From NCBI GenBank assembly GCA_017521295.1, contig JAFXDF010000068.1, positions 1 through 64,000 of the forward strand: 64,000 bases of DNA, in the 5' to 3' direction. This document shows positions 8,341 to 16,281 of this stretch, one piece after another. This stretch comes from Clostridia bacterium (GTDB lineage: Bacteria; Bacillota; Clostridia; Oscillospirales; Butyricicoccaceae). Every line of letters begins with the position of its first letter. Within the stretch, counting starts at the first letter, position 1. The notes beneath the pieces were generated by a model, which was given only the letters and a program-made list of their open reading frames with translations, had not been told where the DNA came from and did not search any database. The translations under genes were made by a program, and so were the position numbers.

Positions 8341-8348
8341 AGGGTAAT

Positions 8349-8978
8349 TCAGTCTATTTCGGTGCCGCCCCACTCCACCAGGGCAAAGCCGTGGCGGTCA
8401 AAGGCGGGCAAGGTCTGGGCAGGGATATCCACCGGCGCCTCCAGGGGCTGCCAGGCCATAAAGACCCGCAGGATGCTGTCGGGGGCGGGGGTGACGGTGA
8501 GTTTTGCCGCTTCGGTGTAGGCCTCCTGCTGGAAGGCGATGAGGTTGTAGGGGCTCTGCTCCATTCGGGGCAGCCAGTAGACGATGAACTCGTTGGCCTC
8601 TTTCCGGGTCAGACCCAGCTGTGCCAGGGTGTCCTCCAAAAAGGCGGCGGTATCGGCGCCGGCAACGCAAAAGCCCCGGGAAAAGTCGTACCGCTCGGTG
8701 CCCTCACCCTCCCAGTACAAATAATTATAAGTCTGGCCGGCGGCGTCGGTCAACGTGCCGTCGGGAGCGGCGGTGACCGTCCAGCCGTTTTCATAGGCCG
8801 GATAGGTACAGGTCAGTTTGCCGGTATAGTCCAACTGCACGGTGACATCGGTCACCTCCTCGGGGTAGAGATAGATGACGGGCTTTTCAGCCGGACGATC
8901 CGGTTCGATCAGATCCCGGCAGCCGCACAGGGACAGCAGGAGCAGGGCGGAAAGCAAAATCGTCAGATACTTTTTCAT
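8349..8978 (-). CDS. KPVIYLYP-family lipoprotein, tandem copy 1
   Basis: A 209-residue protein of unknown function and the third-transcribed of three tandem paralogues. The signal peptide ends in a lipobox (LCGC, Cys20), so it should be a membrane-anchored lipoprotein. After a short linker comes the shared domain: KPVIYLYPEEVTDVTVQL, GWTVTAAPDGTL, YNYLYWEGEGTERYDFSRGF, a Leu-rich helix and YWLPRMEQSPYNLIAFQQ, ending VEWGGTEID. The domain looks all-beta at first and mixed later. Start ATG 8978 follows AAAGGAGAAG; a longer frame to 9050 runs into repeat copy b. I know the domain only as conserved and uncharacterised. Confidence 0.8.
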   Translation of the reverse strand: MKKYLTILLSALLLLSLCGCRDLIEPDRPAEKPVIYLYPEEVTDVTVQLDYTGKLTCTYPAYENGWTVTAAPDGTLTDAAGQTYNYLYWEGEGTERYDFSRGFCVAGADTAAFLEDTLAQLGLTRKEANEFIVYWLPRMEQSPYNLIAFQQEAYTEAAKLTVTPAPDSILRVFMAWQPLEAPVDIPAQTLPAFDRHGFALVEWGGTEID

Positions 8979-9003
8979 AGCACTTCTCCTTTCCTGGAGC
9001 CAT

Positions 9004-9094
9004 GTCATTCTGAGGGCAACGCCCGAAGAATCTCCTCCGTCCGCGGACAAGCGCCTGTGGTGGGAGATCCTTCGCCGTTCCGGCTCAGGATGAC
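9004..9094. repeat. Dispersed palindromic repeat, copy b
   Basis: A 91-bp copy with GTCATTCTGAG at one end and CTCAGGATGAC at the other, and inner arms GAAGAATCTCC / GGGAGATCCTTC. It fills most of the gap between copies 1 and 2 of the KPVIYLYP genes. Confidence 0.9.
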
Positions 9095-9103
9095 ATTTTT
9101 ATA

Positions 9104-9760
9104 TTACTTCACTTCGGCCCCGCCCCACTCCACCAGGGTAAAGCCGTGGCGGTCAAAGGCGGGCAGGGTCTGGGCAGGGATATCCACCGGGGCCTCCAGG
9201 GGTTGCCAGGCCATAAAGACCCGCAGGATGCTGTCGGGGGCGGGGGTGACGGTGAGTTTTGCGGTATCGGTATAGGCCTCCTGCTGGAAGGCGATGAGGT
9301 TATAGGGGCTCTGCTCCATTCGGGGCAGCCAGTAGACGATGAACTCGTTGGCCTCTTTCCGGGTCAGCCCCAGCTGGGCCAGGGCGTCCTCCAAAAAGGC
9401 GGCGGTATCGGCCCCGGGGACGCAGAAACCCTTGGAAAAGTCGTACCGCTCGGTGCCTTCACCCTCCCAGTAGAGATAATTGTAGGTCTGGCCGGCGGCA
9501 TCGGTCAATGTGCCGTCGGGGGCGGCGGTGACCGTCCAGCCGTTTTTATAGGCCGGGTAGGTACAGGTCAGTTTGCCGGTATAGTCCAGCCGCACGGTGA
9601 CATCGGTCACCTCCTCGGGGTAGAGGTAGATGACGGGTTTGGCCGGGACAGAGTTTGGGCGGCCATCAAAGGGCAGGCCGGATTCCGCCAGCCGCAAAAG
9701 ACCGAAAATCAGCAAAAGCAGCACACACAGGGCGAGCAAAATCTTTAGGATCGTCTTCAT
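9104..9760 (-). CDS. KPVIYLYP-family membrane-anchored protein, tandem copy 2
   Basis: A 218-residue paralogue of the neighbours on both sides. The N-terminus differs from copy 1: a transmembrane helix (about residues 5-24) without a lipobox cysteine, then a linker into the same KPVIYLYPEEVTDVTVRL domain. From there to VEWGGAEVK it is near-identical to the other copies. Start ATG 9760 has an AAAAAGGAGG site; the longer frame to 9859 runs into copy 3. The domain probably faces outside (inference). Function unknown. Confidence 0.8.
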   Translation of the reverse strand: MKTILKILLALCVLLLLIFGLLRLAESGLPFDGRPNSVPAKPVIYLYPEEVTDVTVRLDYTGKLTCTYPAYKNGWTVTAAPDGTLTDAAGQTYNYLYWEGEGTERYDFSKGFCVPGADTAAFLEDALAQLGLTRKEANEFIVYWLPRMEQSPYNLIAFQQEAYTDTAKLTVTPAPDSILRVFMAWQPLEAPVDIPAQTLPAFDRHGFTLVEWGGAEVK

Positions 9761-9806
9761 AAAGAGCCTCCTTTTTCGGCAGGTGCGTGAACACTTTCCT
9801 TCGGCA

Positions 9807-10460
9807 TTATTGCACTTCGGCGCCGCCCCACTCCACCAGGGCAAAGCCGTGGCGGTCAAAGGCGGGCAGGGTCTGGGCAGGGATGTCCACCGGGGCCTCC
9901 AGGGGCTGCCAGGCCATAAAGACCCGCAGGATGCTGTCGGGGGCGGGTGTGACGGTCAGCGGGGCGGCGTCGGTGTAGGCCTCCTGCTGGAAGGCGATGA
10001 GGTTATAGGGGCTCTGCTCCATCCGGGGCAACCAGTAGACGATGAACTCGTTGGCCTCTTTCCGGGTCAGACCCAACTGGGCTAGGGCGTCCTCCAAAAA
10101 AGCGGCGGTATCGGCCCCGGGGACGCAAAAGCCCCGGGAAAAGTCGTACCGCTCAGTGCCCTCGCCCTCCCAGTAGAGGTAATTGTAGGTCTGGCCGCTT
10201 GCATCGGTCAATGTGCCGTCGGGGGCGGCGGTGACCGTCCAGCCATCCTTGTAGGCCGGGTAGGTACAGGTCAGTTTGCCGGTATAGTCCAGCCGCACGG
10301 TGACATCGGTCACCTCCTCGGGGTAGAGGTAGATGACGGGCTTGGCAAAGAGGACCTGGTCCTCTCTGGGTGCCAGACCCAGCAGCAGAAACAGGACAGA
10401 GACGATGACAAACAGATACAAAACTGCCTGCAGGATCCGTTTGAGGATATATTTTGTCAT
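9807..10460 (-). CDS. KPVIYLYP-family membrane-anchored protein, tandem copy 3
   Basis: A 217-residue, first-transcribed member of the triplet. Its own N-terminus (MTKYILKRILQ, then a transmembrane helix at about residues 12-30) joins the shared domain, which starts at KPVIYLYPEEVTDVTVRL and ends VEWGGAEVQ. Start ATG 10460 has an AGAAAGGAG site. It lies 71 bases after the serine hydrolase gene in the same direction. Different anchors on a nearly unchanged domain suggest recent tandem duplication or gene conversion limited to the domain (inference). Confidence 0.8.
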   Translation of the reverse strand: MTKYILKRILQAVLYLFVIVSVLFLLLGLAPREDQVLFAKPVIYLYPEEVTDVTVRLDYTGKLTCTYPAYKDGWTVTAAPDGTLTDASGQTYNYLYWEGEGTERYDFSRGFCVPGADTAAFLEDALAQLGLTRKEANEFIVYWLPRMEQSPYNLIAFQQEAYTDAAPLTVTPAPDSILRVFMAWQPLEAPVDIPAQTLPAFDRHGFALVEWGGAEVQ

Positions 10461-10531
10461 AAGTCGCTCCTTTCTGCGCGGGCCGATGTGGGCATCGGCC
10501 CCTACGGAAAACGGACACGCGGAATGACGGG

Positions 10532-12409
10532 TCACACGAAACTGATATAGCCTTCCTTCACCGGCAGATACTCGCCGGCAAGCATACTGTCGTAAACCAG
10601 AGACAGGTCACCGTTGTACACCATCAGCCGGCGGCCGGCGGGCACCTGGGGCAGGGTCTTCAGCTCGCCCGTGAGGCGGAACACGTGATTGAGCGCGCTT
10701 TCGGGCAGGGTCTCGAAGGTCTCGCCTTTGTATTCGGGCAGGGATTCCACATCCCGGAACAGATAGGAGCCCACCACACAGTATTCCACGCCGTCCCGGC
10801 GCTCAAACCAGGGATGGAAGGCGTCGCGGCTGCCGTTGGAGGGGGTGCGCATGACCGATTCGGCATGGTGATCGTTCAGCGGGGCGCAGCAGGACTCGAA
10901 GCGGTCGCCGCCGCCCGACTTCACATTGTCGCTGAAGGCGGCCACGAACAGGCCCTCAAAGCCCGGCAGAGGCTGGAGGGTCAGACCGCACATCATTTCG
11001 TTGCTGACAATATCCCGGAAGGTGTTGTCCACCGGCAGGTACCGCTTGCCCAGACGGGCTTTCCAGGCGTCGCTGAGAGGCGCGCGGTCCCGGGCCTTGA
11101 CCGCGGTGGGAACGGTCCGGCCGCGGAAGGTGGCGAAGAAATAGATGTCCTGGCCGTGCTCTTTGAAGAAATAGGTCTCGCCGTCGGTGCCCACGAAGCG
11201 CTCACCGGTCCAGCGCAGGTCCTTATACACCAGGCTGCGGTCGCCCAGGGTGTTGTCGTGGGTGATGTTGAGGGTGTCGCCGTCAAAATGGGTGTGGTAA
11301 ATGCCGCTGGGCACCAGATAGGTGCCGCCGAACTTGTCCCGGAATTCCTGGGGAATAACCTTGCCAGCTTTGTACAGATTGATGCCCCGTTTTTCCAGCA
11401 TGGCGGCGGCAAACAGCCGGGGCAGCAGCAGGCTCACGTCCACCTTGCAGTCGATGGTTCTGCTCATGGCCAGAACAGCATTGTATTCGGGAATGACCAG
11501 CAGGCGGCTGATGAACTGGAAGGTCCCGCCGCCCTTCATGAGGACGCCCTCGCCCATCTCGATATCGGGGTCCTTGAAGGCCACCTGGTCCCAGCCCAGG
11601 CCGTAGCAGGTGCTGGCGGTATCCTCGGGCAGGAAGGTGACGCCCTGGTGCCTGGCCATTTCGGCCTTGCTCTGTGCCGACAGCACCGGGCTGTCGGTGA
11701 GGAACATATTGCCGAACTTGCACAGGTCGGTCATGGTGGTGGTGATACCGCCGCAGCCCTGGATCCAGATGAGCTCGCTGGGCTTGCCGTTCTGGACGGT
11801 GAGGGGATAGTCGGGATTGCGGAAAAAGGCGGTCCGGGTGCTGTGGGCGCCCAGGGGCCGGGTGATGTGCTCCTCGCAGTACTGGGCGAAGGGCTGGCCG
11901 GTGACAGCGGCCACCGCCATTTCAGCCAGGGTGAAGCCGTCGTTGCAGTACACCGAATAGGCGCCGGGCTCGTCCTTCATCCAGCTGTGGGCAAGGTAGT
12001 GGTAGACCTCCCGGTAATAGGCCTCGATGTCGCCCTCTTGGATCTCCGAGGTGCAGAAGTTCTTCCACTGGGTGCCGGGCAGGGCGCAGGAGTGGTTGAG
12101 GCAGTGGCGCAGGGTGATCTTTTTGTACCGCTGGTCGGGCATCCAAAAGTCGGGCAGATAGGTACAGATGGGCTCGTCCAGCTCCATTTTGCCCTGTTCC
12201 ACCAGCTGCATGACGGCGGTGGTGCAGAAGATCTTGGAGATAGAGCCCACGTTGAAGGTATGGTCATTGGTGGCAGGCTTGCCTTGGCTGGTGCCGATGG
12301 TGTCGGCGCACCAGATCTCACCGTCCACCATGATGGCGTAGGAGATGGCGGTGTGATTTTTTGGCAGGCCCAGTTTGATGAGCTCGTTCAGCTTTTCGGT
12401 CAGAGACAT
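10532..12409 (-). CDS. Serine hydrolase of the beta-lactamase (class C) superfamily
   Basis: A 625-residue protein with an N-terminal class C beta-lactamase/esterase-type domain (about residues 1-340). The SxxK motif is in VGSISKIF and the YxN motif is in VYCNDGF. The roughly 280-residue C-terminal part has no domain I recognise. No signal peptide is visible, so it probably acts in the cytoplasm on an unknown ester, amide or peptide. Start ATG 12409 follows GAGAGGAG. It reads towards the KPVIYLYP genes with a 71-base gap and may be their operon leader. Confidence 0.8.
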   Translation of the reverse strand: MSLTEKLNELIKLGLPKNHTAISYAIMVDGEIWCADTIGTSQGKPATNDHTFNVGSISKIFCTTAVMQLVEQGKMELDEPICTYLPDFWMPDQRYKKITLRHCLNHSCALPGTQWKNFCTSEIQEGDIEAYYREVYHYLAHSWMKDEPGAYSVYCNDGFTLAEMAVAAVTGQPFAQYCEEHITRPLGAHSTRTAFFRNPDYPLTVQNGKPSELIWIQGCGGITTTMTDLCKFGNMFLTDSPVLSAQSKAEMARHQGVTFLPEDTASTCYGLGWDQVAFKDPDIEMGEGVLMKGGGTFQFISRLLVIPEYNAVLAMSRTIDCKVDVSLLLPRLFAAAMLEKRGINLYKAGKVIPQEFRDKFGGTYLVPSGIYHTHFDGDTLNITHDNTLGDRSLVYKDLRWTGERFVGTDGETYFFKEHGQDIYFFATFRGRTVPTAVKARDRAPLSDAWKARLGKRYLPVDNTFRDIVSNEMMCGLTLQPLPGFEGLFVAAFSDNVKSGGGDRFESCCAPLNDHHAESVMRTPSNGSRDAFHPWFERRDGVEYCVVGSYLFRDVESLPEYKGETFETLPESALNHVFRLTGELKTLPQVPAGRRLMVYNGDLSLVYDSMLAGEYLPVKEGYISFV

Positions 12410-12434
12410 GGTGGTTCTCCTCTCATAAAGAAGT

Positions 12435-12512
12435 GTCATCCTGAGGAGCGAAGCGACGTGAGGATCTCACGGTAAGTTTCCCTTGAGATCCCTCGACTGC
12501 GCTCGGGATGAC
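12435..12512. repeat. Dispersed palindromic repeat, copy c
   Basis: A 78-bp copy with GTCATCCTGAGG and GCTCGGGATGAC ends, in the gap between dut and the serine hydrolase. Confidence 0.88.
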
Positions 12513-12543
12513 GGGATTTTGGTACTTGGCATGACTGCATGTT

Positions 12544-13029
12544 TTACACGCCGGTGGAACCAAAGCCGCCCTCGCCACGGGCGGTCTCGTCCAGGGTATC
12601 GCACAGGAAGACCTCCACCTTGGGCACGCCCATCAGCAGAAACTGGGCGATGCGGTCGCCGTCGCGGACGGTGAAGGGCTCTTTGCCCTGGTTGATGAGG
12701 TTGACCCGCAGCTCGCCCCGGTAGTCGGCGTCGATGAGGCCCACGCTGTTGGTGAGGCCGATGCCGTATTTGGCCGCCAGGCCGGAACGGCCCAGCAGAA
12801 AGCCGCCGTAGTGCCTGGGGATGGCCATGCACAGGCCGGTGGGGATGAGCTTCCACTCACCGGGCTGGAGGGTGACCTCCCCCTCCTCGGGCAGGAAGGC
12901 GGCGATGTCCATGGCGGCGGCGTCCTCGGTCTGATATTTGGGCAGGGGCGGCTTTTTGCCGCAGCGCTCCAGCTGCTTGATCAGCAGCCGGGGGCGGTCC
13001 AGGGGATAGTGGTCCTGAAACATTCGCAT
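12544..13029 (-). CDS. dut: dUTP diphosphatase (trimeric dUTPase)
   Basis: Converts dUTP to dUMP and pyrophosphate, keeping uracil out of DNA and feeding dTMP synthesis. The 161 residues show the five dUTPase motifs: AAAMDIAA (1), LGRSGLAAKYGI (2), GLIDADYRGEL (3, with the catalytic Asp and the uracil-binding hairpin), RDGDRIAQFLL (4) and ARGEGGFGSTGV (5, the P-loop-like tail). The start at 13029 overlaps the stop of the U32 gene (TAATG) and uses a GAGGTG site inside that gene, so the two are translationally coupled. Confidence 0.95.
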   Translation of the reverse strand: MRMFQDHYPLDRPRLLIKQLERCGKKPPLPKYQTEDAAAMDIAAFLPEEGEVTLQPGEWKLIPTGLCMAIPRHYGGFLLGRSGLAAKYGIGLTNSVGLIDADYRGELRVNLINQGKEPFTVRDGDRIAQFLLMGVPKVEVFLCDTLDETARGEGGFGSTGV

Positions 13030-15146
13030 TACTGTACACCTCGGTAATAGAGACCCCGGGTGGCGCGCTCGGGAATGGAGCCCTCGCCACGGCGGTAGGC
13101 CTGGATGACGGCCTCGATCTCCTTGGAATTTTCGGTGGTGAAGTTGAGCCGCAGCCAGCGCAGGCCCAGCTCACGCAGCTCCTCCATCTTGTCGGCCAGC
13201 CAGAGCTTTTCGGCGTTGTACAGGGTGGAGCGGCAGTGGTTTTCCCGCAGGATGGGGAAGGAACGGCCGGTCTTGTCCACGATGGCGTTGTTGACGCCGC
13301 CGGCACAGGCTCTGCCGTCCCGGCTGCAGCCGTCGCCGTGGCGCTTGGTGATGCAGTTTTCGGTGATCATCAGCGGCAGGCGGCCGTAGGCGATGATCTG
13401 GCTGTCCAGGCCCAGGCTCATGTCCCGGATCTGGGCCAGGTTCATCTCAAAGGACAGGGTGCAGGAATTGAGGCCCATCTGGCGCAGCTCCTTGACACTC
13501 TGGGAGTTCATGATGTTCAGGCCGAAGTCCCCGTGGAGGGTGAAGTCCAGCTTCTGCACCAGGGGGATCTGGCCGATGTTGGTGAGCACCAGGTCGGTGA
13601 TGCCGCCGTCCCGCACCTTGCGCAGCAGCTCCAGTTCCCGGGGCCACTGGCTGTCAAAGGTGATGCGGTCCAGCACGGCAGCGAAGCGCAGGCCCTTGTC
13701 CTGCAGGGCCTGGATCATGGGCAGGTGACCGGCGATCTGGCCCAGAGGCAGCCAGATCATGTCGGGCTTGGAGGACAGAATGGGGCCGGACAGCTGCTCC
13801 ACCGACTGGAAGGAGTAGATAAAGCCGGGGGCCTGCTCATAGGGCAGGCGCTTGAGGCCGGGCTGCCAGTCGCCGGCCTTGCGCTTGGGGGGCTGGCGGC
13901 GCACCAGGTACAGGCCCTCCAGGCACTGACGGCGCATGGCGTTGAGGGCGGCGGCAGAGGCCCGCAGTCCCTGTTCCAGCTCGATGTGCACCTTTTCGGC
14001 CTTAAAGGCCGTGCCGCCGGTCTTGCTGAGGGCGGCAGCCACCTCTTCTTCGGTGGTGGCCCGGTTGATGGCCGGCTCGGCAGGCTGGCCAAAGGTCTCG
14101 TAACGGTTGCCGTCCCGGTCGGTGACCGCCAGGGTCATCTCCTGGCCGGAGCGGGCGGTGAAATGCAGCTCCACCGGCACCGTGGGGGGCTCGGGGCTGG
14201 TCTGGTAGATGGCCTGGGCCTGCTTGTACAGGGCACGGGCCTCCCGGCCGGACTCTTCCTTGCGGGTGCCGAACATGTGGTTGCCCCGCTTGCCCATGAG
14301 ATAGCCGTCGGTGAAGCCGTCACGGGAGAACACCGCCTGGAGCTGCTCCAGCTCTTCCCGGGTGGGCTCCCGGTTTTCCACCAGGGCCTTTTTGTAGATG
14401 CTGGTGACCAGGGCGGTGTATTCGGGGCGCTTCATGCGGCCCTCGATCTTGAGAGTGTGGACGCCGGCCTGCTCCAGCTCCTTGAGGTGCTGGGCCATGC
14501 TGGAGTCCTTCAGGCTCAGGGGATAGGAGGGGGCGCTGCTGGGGAAGCTGTACTGCATCCGGCAGGGCTGGGCGCACAGGCCCCGGTTGCCCGACCGTCC
14601 GCCGATGGCGGAGGACAGATAGCACTGGCCGGAATAGCACATGCACAGGGCGCCGTGGACGAACACCTCGATCTCCACCGGGCTGCGCTTGCAGATGAAC
14701 TCGATCTCCCTGAGGGGCAGCTCCCGGGACAGCACCACCCGGGTGAAGCCCAGCTTTTCACAGGCCAGAACGCCGGCCAGGTTGTGGACGGTCATCTGGG
14801 TGGAGGCATGGATGGGCAGCTCGGGGGCCAGGGCGCGGATCATCCGGGCCATGCCCAGGTCCTGGACGATGAGGGCGTCGGCCCCCAGCTCGTTGAGCTT
14901 GAGGATGAGCTCCTTTGCCCGCACCAGTTCCCGGTCGGTGACCAGGGTGTTCATGGTCACATAGGTCTTGACGCCCCGCAGGCGGCAGTACCGGAAGGCG
15001 TCCACCAGTTCTTCGCCTTCCAGATTTTTGGCATTGCGGCGGGCGTTGTAGTCGCCGGTGCCGAAATATACCGCGTCGGCGCCGCCCCGAACGGCGGCGA
15101 TGATGCCTTCCATGGAGCCCGCAGGGCTCATCAGTTCCATTGCCAT
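13029..15146 (-). CDS. U32 family peptidase / RlhA-like tRNA or rRNA hydroxylation protein
   Basis: A 705-residue U32 protein. The N-terminal half has the family core: ELMSPAGSMEGIIAAVRGGADAVYFG (written here in part), EVFVHGALCMCYSGQC and GNRGLCAQPCR, where cysteines bind an iron-sulfur cluster in related proteins. The C-terminal half matches the DUF3656 extension of the RlhA/YdcP branch, whose E. coli member hydroxylates C2501 of 23S rRNA. RNA hydroxylation is more likely than proteolysis, but the exact target is not decidable here. Start ATG 15146 follows GGGGAGAAGAG. zapA lies 38 bases upstream, a pairing common in clostridia. Confidence 0.88.
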   Translation of the reverse strand: MAMELMSPAGSMEGIIAAVRGGADAVYFGTGDYNARRNAKNLEGEELVDAFRYCRLRGVKTYVTMNTLVTDRELVRAKELILKLNELGADALIVQDLGMARMIRALAPELPIHASTQMTVHNLAGVLACEKLGFTRVVLSRELPLREIEFICKRSPVEIEVFVHGALCMCYSGQCYLSSAIGGRSGNRGLCAQPCRMQYSFPSSAPSYPLSLKDSSMAQHLKELEQAGVHTLKIEGRMKRPEYTALVTSIYKKALVENREPTREELEQLQAVFSRDGFTDGYLMGKRGNHMFGTRKEESGREARALYKQAQAIYQTSPEPPTVPVELHFTARSGQEMTLAVTDRDGNRYETFGQPAEPAINRATTEEEVAAALSKTGGTAFKAEKVHIELEQGLRASAAALNAMRRQCLEGLYLVRRQPPKRKAGDWQPGLKRLPYEQAPGFIYSFQSVEQLSGPILSSKPDMIWLPLGQIAGHLPMIQALQDKGLRFAAVLDRITFDSQWPRELELLRKVRDGGITDLVLTNIGQIPLVQKLDFTLHGDFGLNIMNSQSVKELRQMGLNSCTLSFEMNLAQIRDMSLGLDSQIIAYGRLPLMITENCITKRHGDGCSRDGRACAGGVNNAIVDKTGRSFPILRENHCRSTLYNAEKLWLADKMEELRELGLRWLRLNFTTENSKEIEAVIQAYRRGEGSIPERATRGLYYRGVQ

Positions 15147-15184
15147 CTTCTCTTCTCCCCTACTGTGTGTTGCGCTTTGGCCCA

Positions 15185-15487
15185 TCAGGCCTTTCTGGCC
15201 TCTTTCTTCAGCCGGGCCACTTCGGCCCGCAGACGGGCGCACTCTTCGGCATAGTCCTTGACCTGCAGGCGCAGACCGTCGGTGCCGTCCTGGGCCTTGT
15301 AGTACTTGTCAGCGATGTTCATGGCCGCCAGGACCACCGAGGTAACGGTGGACAGGTTGGTGGAGGCCTTCACTTCCTGGATGTTTTTGTCCACCAGCGC
15401 GGCGCTCTTGCGGATGTGCTCTTCGGAATCTTCGGACACGACGGTGTATTCAAAGCCGTCGATGGTAACTACCACTCGGTTCAGCAT
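15185..15487 (-). CDS. zapA: Cell division protein ZapA
   Basis: A 100-residue FtsZ-ring stabiliser. The N-terminal beta-alpha-beta head (NRVVVTIDGFEYTVVSEDSEE) is followed by a long helical coiled coil (about residues 40-98) ending LRAEVARLKKEARKA. Length and the conserved alanine-rich segment VVLAAMNIADKYYK fit ZapA. It heads the zapA-U32-dut gene set. Start ATG 15487 has a GGGGAGGAACG site. Confidence 0.9.
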   Translation of the reverse strand: MLNRVVVTIDGFEYTVVSEDSEEHIRKSAALVDKNIQEVKASTNLSTVTSVVLAAMNIADKYYKAQDGTDGLRLQVKDYAEECARLRAEVARLKKEARKA

Positions 15488-15549
15488 GGTTCGTTCCTCC
15501 CCAATTTTTCTATTTCAGCGAAATTTGTATATAAATATAGCTAGTTTAT

Positions 15550-15558
15550 ATTATAGCA
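15550..15558 (-). promoter_or_regulatory. Extended -10 promoter of zapA
   Basis: TGCTATAAT on the minus strand, about 62 bases upstream of zapA. No good -35 box is seen, consistent with an extended -10 element. Confidence 0.5.
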
Positions 15559-15625
15559 CGATATTCCCCGTAAAGAAAGGCAAAAACGCCGTTTTCTTAT
15601 GAAGTTTGTCTTAATTTTTTACCGG

Positions 15626-15654
15626 TTGCTCCCGGGGCTCCCACATGGTAAAAT
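15626..15654 (+). promoter_or_regulatory. Promoter of the CYTH-domain gene
   Basis: TTGCTC, 17-base spacer, TAAAAT, ending 24 bases before the start codon. Confidence 0.6.
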
Positions 15655-15678
15655 AGGGGTATCCGAAGGAGGGATCCC

Positions 15679-16281
15679 ATGGAGATCGAGATCAAGCTGG
15701 GCCCGCTGACCATGCAGCAGGTGGGCGACATCTTTTGCGATATCAAGCGTTTGCCGGTGAACGGCCCCGCCCGGGCCATCAAAATGCAGACCACCTATTT
15801 TGACACGCCGGAGGGCTTTTTCCGGCAGCACAGGCAGACCCTGCGCCTGCGGCAGGAGGACGACCGGTTCGTGTGTACCTTCAAGACGGCGGCAGCGGGC
15901 ATTTCCCGGCTGGAGCTGGACTGCGAGGCCAAAACCATCGAGGAGGGGGCCGTCCTGCTGGCCGCCCACCCCGATCTGCCCGAAAGCGCCCGGCAGGCGC
16001 TGGCCGGGGGCCGGTTTCTGCCCACCTGCGGGGCGCGATTCACCCGACAGGTGCGTTTGTGCAAGGTGAAAGACACCGCCTTTGAACTTTGTGCCGACAT
16101 GGGGCGACTGTTCAACGGACAGCGGACCCAGGAGCTGCGGGAGGTGGAGCTGGAGCTGACCGAGGGCGACCCGGCCGTTCTGGAGGCCGTGGCCCGGCAG
16201 CTGATGGAGGCTTACGGTGTTGCGGTATGCGAAAAGTCCAAGCAGCAGCGAGCCATGGAGCTGGGCGAGGTGTCCCTGTGA
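15679..16281 (+). CDS. CYTH-domain protein (inorganic triphosphatase-like)
   Basis: A 200-residue triphosphate tunnel metalloenzyme fold. It begins with the ExExK motif (MEIEIKL) and continues with the alternating charged strands that line the tunnel: TTYFDTPEG, TLRLRQEDDRFVCTFKT, SRLELDCEAK, RQVRLCK and REVELELTEGD, with KSKQQRA near the end. Bacterial relatives hydrolyse tripolyphosphate or thiamine triphosphate, but the substrate cannot be told here. Start ATG 15679 follows GGAGGGATCCC. Its stop overlaps the GTG of the next gene (GTGA). Confidence 0.9.
   Translation: MEIEIKLGPLTMQQVGDIFCDIKRLPVNGPARAIKMQTTYFDTPEGFFRQHRQTLRLRQEDDRFVCTFKTAAAGISRLELDCEAKTIEEGAVLLAAHPDLPESARQALAGGRFLPTCGARFTRQVRLCKVKDTAFELCADMGRLFNGQRTQELREVELELTEGDPAVLEAVARQLMEAYGVAVCEKSKQQRAMELGEVSL

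Noticed and set aside
16089-16277. Upstream start for the DUF3810 protein
   Set aside because: It would overlap 190 bases of the CYTH gene; GTG 16278 has a ribosome binding site and a 4-base overlap.
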